Assembly (NCBI GenBank): GCA_029851415.1
Contig: CM056744.1
Location: 122,296,838-122,360,837, forward strand
Origin: Eretmocerus hayati
Taxonomy: Eukaryota > Arthropoda > Insecta > Hymenoptera > Aphelinidae
DNA length: 64,000 nt
Reading direction: 5' to 3'
How positions within the stretch are numbered: the first letter of the stretch is position 1; each line of letters opens with the position of its first letter. The position numbers and the translations under genes are program-made. The notes below the pieces were generated by a model. The model was not told the DNA's origin and made no database searches. It saw only the letters and a program-made list of their open reading frames with translations. This document shows, in pieces, positions 26,701 through 38,700 of this stretch.

Positions 26701-29700
26701 GTACCTTAGCGCATTCGATTTCTTGTCTTAAGACCTTCAAAATCCGCTCTTCGGAGTTGCAGAACTCTGATTTGGAGTGATTTTATGTACAAAACACGAA
26801 GATGGTTTGAGAATCAAGAAGGCCGACATCGGAGTGTACCCAACATGCCCCCCATAGGGTTATCTCGGAAAGGCGTGCAGTATGGCTTTTTTGACCACTC
26901 AGAACGTGTTTATCACGTCAAAATGGGTCGGAAACGATGTCTTGGGCCAGCTAAAAGCTATAAGTGTCGCTGCACGATGATCAAAACGGATCAAAGCGAT
27001 TCTATTCACTTCATCGCCGATTTACATTGTTTTAAATGATGGGGGGCAAGTTGGGTACACACTTTTTTAAACTCTCAGAAATCACCTTTTGGGAGAATTC
27101 AAACAGCTCGGCTCCACTTCATCCAAATTGGATGTATCTGAGCACATTTTAAAGGTCTTGAGACAAGCTTTAAAATGAGCTAAAGTACGTTGGAAAATAT
27201 GGAGATGGGCCAAAGTTATCAAGAAAATGGCTTGATGGGGGCAAGTTGGGTACACTTACCTTACGTTCATAATCTGAATAGCCCCATGTGTATGTACTTC
27301 CTAAGAGTTGAATGGGGTTACATCCCATAGCTCCAATAGATTTATCACGACCAATCAATCTCTCTCCCTTACCTATTGCGTGGGTGACTCTCTCTGTTCT
27401 GTCAATCGCCACGATACCTGGTAACATCTAGTTCATGATGTGCAGCGATACATGATTCTGAGGAGAGAGCGATGGGGCTATTTCCATCGTAGTTTCAATA
27501 CTGGACTTGAATCGAAATCGATGACTTTTTCTGCGATAATTGATGAATTCTTTTCTCATTCACAGAAGCACCCGGAGAAATTGGCTGGGTACTCACGCTC
27601 ATCATAGTCTCGCTCATATCAGCTGGCATCGGCGCAGTCGTTATGGTCACACTACTCCACTGTCGAAGGTTAAAAGGAGCTGGTGGTAGAGGTGAGCATC
27701 GATCGTTAATCAATCTTGTACTGATTTTGTTTCTTCGAGTGTCAGGACATTGTTAAATATGGTCACTGAAGCTGATGATTGGCAGCCATCTCTCTAGTTT
27801 GGAATGATCATACCTCGATTTATGATATTCCGGCCTAATCTAAGTGAATAGACCGCTGTTTTCGAAATGGAACCAGAAAAAGTAGAACAGCATGGAGTTG
27901 ATTCAAGCCTGACCCTTATCAGTTGAGATTCTACTGAATGTTTCAAGAGATTTATCGTAATTAAAATTGATATTATTTCGAGAATGCGTCCCAATCATAA
28001 TTGTTTGTCCTGTAAGCCATGAAATTACTGTTGATAGACTCTTGATTCGATCAAAAATTGCTTGTGTTGTCAGTTAAGTTTTCTAAAGATGCAGGCATTC
28101 AATTTCCAAAGCCTCTTGCTGCCAATCGATGGAAGGTTAAATTTTACACGAACGACAGAATTTTTGTTCTTCCACTCAACAACCTACCGACGCACTCGCT
28201 CCCTAAAGTCCTGTTTGGAGTTCCTTCCTGCCACCCTTGAGGCAAGACTAACAAACCACCATGACACCTGCATCGGGCTAAGGACGCGAGGAGGTGTGAC
28301 ACCCGTTGCGCACTTGAAATTCAATACAAGAAGCTTTGAACACGATAAAGAATTGAGCTCGGCAGGGACTTATTGAATAACCTACAACAACAATGTCCTG
28401 ACTTGTTTACGAGTCTCAGCTTCCCTTTCTATACAATTGCAAAATTCGCAAAGAGTGAGCGCGTAACACCAGCTATAAGTGGCGTTGCGTGACGAGCCGA
28501 CATTTTTAACACGTTCGGGCGCGGCGGGGCCCACCGGTGAATCCCGCTTGTCCTTCTCTATGTCTGCAGATTTTCGTCTCATGGTATTTAACATCGCGCG
28601 GGACCCACCAGTGGGACTGAATTGCGATTCTCGGATTCGTAGCGAATGTTCTAATTCATACTCTCTATATTTGTCAAATTGGAACTGAGATAATCGAATT
28701 CTTTGTCGAGCGCGCGTACAATCCCCCAAGAAGGTACGCAAATTTGACGAGTTCTTCGGTCTAAATCATCTCAACCATTCCCTGGAACTTGAATTTGAGT
28801 CCTTCAAAATACGATAGACGGTTCCTCGAACTTGCTTCTCAGCAAACTTGACCCCTTGAAGCGAGGTGGAGGTCAATCTCAAGGCATTTTTGGGGCATGG
28901 TCCCAGTATTGATTTTCAATTTGTTATTTCACCCGCAGTCGCTTCCGAGCGCATATTTTAACATTTTCATACGTTCAATTTCATAAATTCCCTCAAATTA
29001 GGATACTCTTACGATTTGTACTACTTTTCAAAACCCTTCTATAGTCGAAGTTTGGATCTTCTTTTTGGAGACCTCCCGTTCGGATATCAACGCCACACTT
29101 GGTCGGAAATTCATAAGAACACTATATGATCGCTTATGATTGTTGATGGCAGAGACGGTGTATACGCGCAGAGGGAGCGTTTGCTTATGAGATCGTTGCC
29201 GCCAACAAAAGTGTGCGCACATCTTCTCGATCAATCGGCAGTTGTGGAAATTTTCCGCACGTGCAGCTCCCACTTCTTCATTGCATTGTATCCGATCACG
29301 ACGACGACGCGCCAGATATGTTGCACACGCAGGGAAAGTACGGCCCTCGCTAAAGTAAAGCGCTCTCAATCACCCGCGCGCGCACTGCCAAGTGTGCGAT
29401 TCTCAGCTCGTATTCGCGAAAAAGCTCTGATGCAGCTCCACCTTTGCCTCGTTTTTTTCTTGCGGCGCACTCGAAACGAGCGTCATCGCCTCCTCGACGA
29501 GCCGCAGCGCAGCGGCAGCTTTATTTCCCGTCTCGAAAAACAACACTTCCGACGGATGAGCGTAGCCGTGGAGAACACCAGAGCCGCCTTTCACGCTTCT
29601 GTTTCGCGCCCACGCTGCTGCTGCTGCTGCTGCACATAAATCGATCGCTGCAACCGAGCGCGCCACCCGACACCCCCGCATCAACCAACCACGTGTACGC

Positions 29701-32700
29701 GGTGCATCGTCGGCGGGGCGGCGGCGAGTACAACGTGGCAACAGCATCACAGAGCAGAGCAACGTTTACTGCACCATGGGGGTTGTCATCGCCTTGCACA
29801 CATTTATGACGCCTCGCTAGCATTCACGAGTCCAAAGTAATAATAATAGCAACCTGCCAGCCCAGTCTGCGCGTCGAGGATATAAAGAAACACGGTGACG
29901 GCTCTGGGCGGCGTTGCGATTCGGAGCTCTTACGGGTGTGCGGATCTCGTGTTCTTTTGCTAGTGCCAGCCCGGACGTTGCTCGCTGCATTGCTTCACGA
30001 ATCTCGAGACTGGCCCCTGGTGCCGGTGAAGTAGGATAACTCACTCGGATTCGGATATGCCATGCATTTTTGACGAAGCATCTAATCTTTTATAAGAGTT
30101 TCACACAGCATCAGGAAAATAAAGTACTGATCTCGACGCTGAAAAACTGTTCGAGTGGAATTTTAGGCTCGCAGTCTACTTGTCGTTTTGTCGAAAAAAC
30201 CGCAACGAAGAAACATGTAGCGATGCGTACTGACTAATATTTGATCCTATCATCGCGCTAACTGAGCACAATCTTGCGATTAGCATACCGCTATATTCGT
30301 CACCTGGTGGTAACTCAAAAACCCGCCATCCAAGCGTATGACGAGAACACAACTAATTACTCGCTTGATTCAAACTATTTTGGGTCCAGTGAGTCATTTC
30401 TGTCCCGTCATCTCGGAAATATTCCGACGCGGGGTAACTCATAGAAAATATACTCGGCTTGAAGCAACTATTTCGATCTTCACGTTCGATTACTTGTACA
30501 TAGCAGTTGCAAGAAATATGCAGTAGCTCGCTTCCAAAACTTGGCTAAAATCAACATGAAATCCGGAAATGAGCTAGCTCTCGAAGGAAGTCATTCATAG
30601 ACTATCCTCATGACCTCGTTCATCACCAAAATCATTCGCCTGCCAAATTTAAAAAATATGAACGCCCATTGGCGATCACTTTGGAGGACCGATCAAACGG
30701 AAATTTTCTCATCGCACATGTCCAAGCCGTTCATGGCCGACTTTTGGCAGTATTCATGGAATATCGTCCGCACCAAGTTGCGACAAACGATCTATCTAGG
30801 CTATCCACTTCCTGCTGTGTGTATTTGTTGCTCATTTATTCAACGCAGTTGCCGTGGCGCGCGCCGTCTGTTGCCCTCCGCCAGATGAGCTGAAGAGTGA
30901 GCAACTAGATTTTATCTGCGCCCCCGTTGATAAATTGAGAGGGGAGCAAAGGGAACGCGCTTCTATCTTCATTTCTCCCCAAGCATTCATCCATCTCGCC
31001 GGGAATAAAGTGGAAATCCGATATATACTTCGCTGCTGGGGCAAAGGGTGGCTCAGTCTGACTACTTCCACGGAGTTACGCTGTAATGCTGATTAATATG
31101 CGTCGACCGAACCGGGAAAAGCGTCGCAGTTTCTGCAATGACTCGTCTGAATTAGTCTGTGGAACGAGATTATACTTATCATCTTCCTCTACAAGATTTT
31201 CTGGCAGAACCCTGTCGCTGTTCTTCATTATTTTAGCCTTGCTCCGATTGGCAACTGAAATTCTGATTCAATCTCGCCTGGACAGTTTGACGGATTATCA
31301 TTGGTGTAGTTTGACGGAAGGTTCGATTGACAGCATCGATGCTCAGTCTCGGTCGATAATGTTAATTCCTTCAGAAGCAACACAATGGCGTGGTTCCTGA
31401 TACCCGAACAAATATAGACCCCTTATCAAATCAACACGTTCGCTGCGACGGATCCCACCGGTGGAACCCGCGATTTTTCATCTTTCAAACTTCTCTGACT
31501 CAGACTCGTTTGGAAAATCTTCCCTAAAAGATCTATCATGATTGTTCGCTCTGCCAAGAACTTAAACAACGAGATAAATAGAGTCTAGACCCATATGAGT
31601 GCTTATACCAAAATTCGGGGGTCCACTCCATCACTGGAATGAAATTACGGAAAAGCAGCGTCGCAGCGAACGTGTTAATTTACCTATCGTACAAAGGCAA
31701 AATGCAGTGACCGACTGGGTCTGATGATAACTCAGATTTGGAATAGTCGACTTTGTTGATCCAATCGAGATCATTTTACGTATTATGAATGTTGAACATC
31801 GAGAGATCATCTACAAACCAGGTTGACACATCGAGTTAATCGTCGCTTAGAGAAAACGTAGATAGGGGCTGTATTCTGATACTCGTGTACACAGAATGTA
31901 TAAATTTCCAAATTTTCACTCGAGAGTGGAATAAAAAAGGAACACAAGGCTCAATTCCCGGATCGCATCCAATTCATATACACATCAGTTCTCTGACATC
32001 TCTAATATCGACACATTAAATACTGCAAATATTCAGATTGATATTCCGGCCCTTGCCTATTATCCCGGCTTTCCCGATGGCCACAAGGCAGGGATACCTC
32101 GAAGGATACGCCCTGCCAGCGCGTTGGCGTGGCAAAAGTCTGTTCTCGAGACACATTCGATACTGTTGAAATGTCCTGAATAACACAGTCCGACGTTAAA
32201 ATGTGACTCAACTTCTAAAAACGATTTCTGGTAGTTTTTAAGCCGCTGAATCCGAATCCGTTTCCAGCATTGCTATATCACGTCACGTTTCCGAGATTTT
32301 TGATGTCAAAGTAGTAGAAAAAGCGAATTTGCCGGTTTTCTATAGCTCTCATCTCTATTATCAAAATCGTTATTGGCCCAGGTAGGAGTAGTGAGCATTT
32401 TCTGGCCAAGTCGGATGGCCACTGTCCATAAATTGCCCAACTAAGTAATGCTTTTTTGGCTAGTTTTTGGCCAATGGGATTAAGCACGGTTCTTCGAATG
32501 GTTTCATATGTTGATGAATGTCGACAAATCAGAAGACTACACTCATTTGTCTATGAAAATGGGCATCTATACAGGTCTTCAAATTGTTTTCAATGCTCCT
32601 TATCTATTCCCGCATCTCCGCATCAATTGACGATTTACCGCCTCCCCGCACGATTTGCAAACGTGCGGGGCGTCTGCTCTGCATGCCCGCGTTCAGCTGA

Positions 32701-35700
32701 TCGAGGCGGCCTCTACTGGTTTCCTCACTTTTGCATTTGTTTACAATTTTGACTCGGCAGTGACCGGTAGGGTGTTTAAGCAGACGACGTCGCAGCTTTT
32801 ACTTACTGTTCTTGCTGCATAATACTTGTGATGTGATATACTCGTCCGCCGAGCTTTTGCTGGTCGGGGCGGACGCAAGCAAAAAAATAAAGATAATGAA
32901 GTGAATTGTGTATAGTGAGCTAAATACTGTTATCGCATGATTCAATTTGATTAGGGTCTTGATACGAAGTTGTGCCCGCTCATGGCCTCGCTCATGACCC
33001 TACGCTCTTGCCACTGGTTGTGAGTTTTTTGTGTACCTTATCGATTTATGTCATGGGGCATTGGAAATCCTGCTCCACACTCAGCTGCTGGGAGTTTTCT
33101 ATTTGAACAGCGACACTCGTGAAAATATGCCGCCTGTCAAGTATGAGCATGATCATAAATAAACACATTGATGAACATAACCTCGGTAGGTTATGTTTCG
33201 CATGCATGTCTCATGCGCTCTCTGCACCGCAAAACTGCGCATGCAGCGAAAGATGCAACGAAAATCGACAGCCAATCAGAGCACGAGTTGACTCGTGCCG
33301 GCAGCAAAAGTCGAGCTTTCGTGACCAAAATGAGGCACGGAAGGACGTACTTTCGTGCCGGGAGGAGGAAAAATGCTTTTTCATTACTCTAACCTAAAAA
33401 TGCCGCGTTTAAATAGGGTTTTAGGGTTCTCGTAATGAAAAAATATATCCACACTTCGCTTGCAAGCCCATTTTGGGCACTGGAGGACATGTCTGTCTCG
33501 CTTCGCTCGACAGACAAACTGTCCTAGTGCCCAAAATGGGCTACCGCGCTCAGTACGGAAATATACTATTTCATTACTCTAACCTAAAAATGCCACGTTC
33601 AAATAGGATTTTAGGGTTCTCGTAATGGAAAAATATATCCGCACCTCGCTTGCAAGCCCATTTTGGACACTGGAGGACATGTCTGTCCTAGTGCCCAAAA
33701 TTATGGGCTACCGCGCTCAGTACGGAAATATACTATTGCGATCGAATAATGATATGTGTTTGTAAAATGATGCGCGATGATCGACTGATGGTCTCAAGAA
33801 GACGTTTTTTATGGAGTTTGTGAAATGAAATTTTGTTGTTGGTAAGCCACAAAAATATTTCTACAATGTCATATGATGCAAACTCGAATTGCACAATGGG
33901 AATGACGGTTCCGGTTCGTTCAAGACAATCCTCTTCCCTTGCATTATAGGGAAAATAGTGAGTGTCGATGATTTCAAGCCCAGAGAGTCTACGAATGATC
34001 ACAGAAATCACCGATGGTTACTGATTTTACAGTCAGATTTTTTGGACAAAATTTCCAAACGTCATCAGAGTCAGTAGTATGAATCATGATTAGTCGTGGA
34101 ATTTGAGAAACAATTTGGAGAGGATCACTATGTGATCGACTTTAGGAAAATCTAAATTATGTGGTCTGATTTCGGAGCGACTCAGTTTGGGATGTCAAAG
34201 TACCGAAGTACTCAGAGATGTCTTGATGAATGGTCGATTAAATGTTCAATGATGCAACAAATTTAAGATACATCACGGCACATTCTAAGCAACACACGAC
34301 GGACGATGCACAACGCACAACACAAACCGCATGACACACGGCTGATCAGTCAATTGTGCTATGAGTCAATTGGTCCCAACTATCTATAGCCCACACGGTC
34401 ACGTGATATATGTCAATCAGAGTAGACCGAACCAGACCAAATTGAGCAAACTAGATCGAACTACATGTGCTAGAACCGCACTATGGTCGATTGTACCAGT
34501 AACAGATCAGAGTGTACTAGTATCGTACAAGACCACCGTACACCGGAGCAGATCAATGACCATCCATCCAACCATCTCCCCACTATTCGAACACCTACCC
34601 ATCAAGCCATCCGTGACTCATACGGACCCCACTGTACTTTATCCTCCCACGTGAAAAATCCGATATGCGAAATCCGAACGGGCGGACTTTCGACTGGCGT
34701 TCGATAACTACAATTCAAACATTGATACACTATGTGATAGTAGCGTAAAATCGAAGAGCCTATTCCAATCTCGTGCCTGTTAAAATTTTTGGCCCCGAGA
34801 GCTCTGATTCATGAGTTACCAATCTGATTACTGAGCAGAAAACAAATTCAGCTAAAGTTGGATAGATTCAAGAATTATTCATCCATATACTTATGAAAAG
34901 ATGAAATCTTATGCAATTTCCAGACAATGGCTATTCTATTCTGTTTGTTATGATAGTAAAAAACAGTTTTCAAACAATGAGGTGCTTAGCCTGTCCAACG
35001 AGCATCCTCAAAAAATTTGGCACTTTGTCCTCGAGATGATAAAAATTTCGTCACACAAGATAATGAACGAGCCTCGGGAACGAAAAAATGACTGTGTTGT
35101 GTGTCAATGAGACAGGTCAGTACAAAGTTGTCGCGTGGAAGTGTTTTCTGCGGTCGTCTGGTTGGATTGTCATCGTAGGAGTGTGCTGCCCTGGCTGTGC
35201 GAAAATGCCGAAAGCGTGTCTGTGTCTGCTGCAACCCTTTTGACGAGCGCGACAGACAGTGGCTGCATCGTCAGCCCCCCTCGCAGGGCCCGCGCATCAG
35301 CTACAAACAGCGAGTTTGGCTCTGCTCGGATGACTTTGGCGGCGTTGCAGCATAAATGGCTCGACGAGTCTGCTTGCGCCGAAAGTCGAGTCCCCAACTC
35401 CCGCGAACACCCTCGATGCATGCACGGCTGTTGGGGGTGGCGAGACGACGACAAGACAACACCGTCCCTCGTCGTCGTAAAGCCGGATCCGCCCGCGCGC
35501 GCTCAACGCCTAAGACAAACTCTCGACTATCTCCGAGCACTGCCAAACACAATGGGCGTCGTAATGAATTCAAAAGCGCGCGCTCTCTCTCTGCAGCCCC
35601 AATTTAGCACATCTCGGGTATACGGGGCGATCAGGTGCAAGCTCGCTCGGCTCGCCGCGTCACTCGCAGACAAACTTGGCTCGGCAGCATCATCTCATCT

Positions 35701-38700
35701 CGGATAGAGAAGCCTATTCCGGCGACTGCCCCGTGCACCATCACGCCCTCGCGCCCCGTGTATTATCACACGAGCTGTGCTTGACGTGTATGAGTAGATC
35801 TGTGGAAACTTTGAAATAATGCGCGCCTGCTCGCACGAACCCTTACAACGCTTGAGGAAAACATCTCAATGGTCATTTTCGATGTATTTTTTCGTGCTCT
35901 TTTTGGCGCAGCCGTTATTTTCTCGATCCAGGACTACCCAAAAATAATATCATCAAGAAAGGTGTCAAAATGTCAGGTCCGTGTGATTCGGTTTTTCCTG
36001 TTTTCGGAACCAAGAAGCTCGTTAGGGATTCGGACAGGCAAACTCATCAAATATAATGGTTTGGAGCATCAAATCTCACTGTTATAAGAGCCCAAAGACC
36101 ACTCTTTATGTATGCGCTGAGCATATAAATTTTGTCGCCCATTTTTGCCTAAAATTTTACTCGCTCAGTTTTCCTCGATAAAAGTGAATTCGTTTCATTC
36201 CAGGCCTTTCCGCGCCAACTCGTTCTTCAAGTAAATCGTTACGCGCAACTTTTCCATGTCTCAAAGTATCGAAAGAATCGATTTTCACACTTTGTGGAAT
36301 AGTTTTCGGCGCAAATCTAGTTTTGCCACACTTTTATGTCAGGTCCGTGTGGTATTAGTGCGACCCTTAATCGCGAGACTACAGAGGTCCTAGTCACCTT
36401 TTTTTCAAAGCATCGCATGGTCATACAAAATTCCAAATCTTTAAAGCTGGTTACTCAAACCATTTGTCCGTGAGATCGATTCTAGTGGCAAAATGTCGGG
36501 TTCGAGTGTTGCTTCAAAATGTCAGGTCCGAGTGACCCTATAGGGTCACTCGGACCTATATATAGCGCGTCTCTCCATGTTATCCTTATGGTACTGATGA
36601 GTGGGAAAATTTACATTCACGCGCGAGTTTATTCATACCTTATGTTTCAAAAAGTCGAAAAATACATCTTAGAACCTTCGGAAGTGAGATTTAGTGCTGG
36701 CACTTTATCGACCCCTCATATATCGGAAGTTTCCGCGGAACTACAGGTATACGTGGAAAGTTGCGCATGCATGCAGCGTCCAAAGTTGGGGCCTCCCAAA
36801 ACTCTTGAAATTGTCTATCTATAGAGTGATCATCGATTTTCACCTATCGAGATGAGACCTCTCATCCAGTCGAGTTCGTGCTGACCAAAATTCTATCGTT
36901 ATCGGACCGCTCAATCGTGGACGAAATCTCATTCTGAACGCCAAGAATACGCGATGCTTCAGAATCTTCAAAGAAACTCATGGCTATTGCAAGTCTCAAT
37001 TACAGAAATGATTTTTGATGAAGTTTGTGAGACCTGAAAGTACGCGTCTCAAGTTTCAAAATTCATTTTCTTAATAACTCTGGTCCTTTTCAATACCTTT
37101 CAACGTACCTTAGTTCATTTTAAAGCTTGTCTCTCAGCTACTTATTTTCTCATATTTTAACATAAATAACGTAAAAAAAATATGCGGTCAACGAGTGCCC
37201 ATGTCTGAGATCGGCCTATGGAGGCAAGTTGGGTACAGAGGCAAGTTGTGTACTTGCCTTGCTAAGATAACTTGAGAATGATGAAGATATACATTACTGA
37301 TAGAAATATCTACTTTCTCCTTCTCTTCATCAAAACATGAACGAGGATAACACGAACGAAGATTATATTCCGCGAAAACGTATTTTCTGTGTCATTTTGA
37401 GTTAGAATACAATATTGTATGTATCAAATCAAGTATATCATACCCTAATCAGAAACCCTCAGATATTGATTCAATTCTTCCGACATTTGCATAGTGTGAC
37501 GTGTCTGGGATGATGGTGAATTTTTCAGGCAATCCTTGTTTGAAGGGAACGGTTGCATGGTCGGTATAATAATTCTCGACATGATGAACGTCTCACCCGT
37601 ATTCTGGAATTCTCAGTGATTGATTCATCCTTTCACTCCATCATGACTGAATAAATTGCTCATGTGACGGGTCGCTGACCACCGAAGTCTGAACTTGAAA
37701 GTATTTAGGATCAGTTACCTTTCTCGATGCGGAAAGACGAAATTCCTTCAAGTGTCCAATTCGCTTCCGATCAGGTGAATCCAACGACGAAGATTGCCCC
37801 GCCCACGACTAATTCTGAACGTCTTTTTTGGGGTTTTCAGCTAGCTGCTGCGGCGTGAGATTGGAGAGCGCGGCGGATGCCGGAGCTGCGCACCATCTAC
37901 GCCACCACCACCACCACCACCAACACCGCTCCGGGGCCCACCACTTGCACCAACAGCACCAACAGCAGTTTGGCCTGAGCGGAATCGTCGAGACGGGCCT
38001 CGGCGCCGGGCCCGCGGGCGGAGGCCTCGCGGTCATACCCGATCGGCCGCCCCTCGAGCTCGACAAGCTCCCACCCTACCACGACGTCGAGCCCAGCACA
38101 GGTGAGTAACTTGCCCATGGATTCGAGTCTTCTTCGAACCTCCGAAGGTCACGATTGTGCAGACCTATTGCTATGAGAATATTCTTGCCCCAAGGCTTTT
38201 TTACTGACATCCTGTAATAATTTCGAAATAGCTCTATTTCTCGAACCATGAGTCTATTAGCTAATTTATATTTCGAAAGAACCCAGCGTGCAAATAGTGA
38301 ACTTGCGAAGCCTAGAAAATATTTTTTCCAAGTCTAAAAATCTGGAACCTTTGAATTTCTGCGGCAAAAACTGATGAAAATATGCAGAGGTTAGAGGTAG
38401 ATTACAATTTGAGTATTTCGAAAGAAAAGATCAAAAATGCGATTCGTGGCCTTAGCTTAGCATTGAATTTTACCCACACTCAAAACGTATCCAGAAGTAA
38501 CTGGCGTCGCAGGCCGAGTCTACATAGACGCATTCACCCCGGGCGCGCGCGCTCTCTCTGCTCGCGCTTTCCGCCCAAACACCGCAGTAGGTACCAAAAA
38601 TGGGATTTGAAAATCTTTTGACGAGTGTTTCTTCTTAACCGGAGTATCAGCACAGTTTTGTGAGATGAAAAATGGACAGTAAATCGACCAAAAAATTGAT

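Larger units (their letters stand above)
11763..27565. other. Intron 1 (visible) of the membrane-protein gene, 15.8 kb
   Basis: Contains the 11863 MITE, the 13234 hairpin, CpG-rich islands (14215-14880, 17240-18250, 19080-20210), elements at 20311-21128 and 21366-25190, the 25557 hairpin and the 26426-27261 element. I see no exon inside. Confidence 0.6.
27692..37840. other. Intron 2 (visible), 10.1 kb
   Basis: Holds TTAA mini-elements at 28510 and 31435, a CpG-rich island at 29130-30020, the tandem repeat at 33381-33737, a low-complexity AC-rich tract near 34300-34620, a CpG-rich island at 35130-35790, the 36524 palindrome and the 37050 relic. No exon seen. Confidence 0.6.

Noticed and set aside
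32840..32870. CCGCCGAGC...GGGGCGG stretch considered as a tRNA or structured RNA
   Set aside because: No A/B-box pair, no cloverleaf and no intact acceptor stem.
34260..34640. AC-rich tract with repeated ACC/CCAT words considered as a satellite
   Set aside because: No fixed repeat period; only cryptic simplicity.
35135..35707. 190-codon open frame (+) in a CpG-rich island
   Set aside because: No domain or splice logic; opposite-strand frames are equally open, as expected in stop-poor GC-rich DNA.
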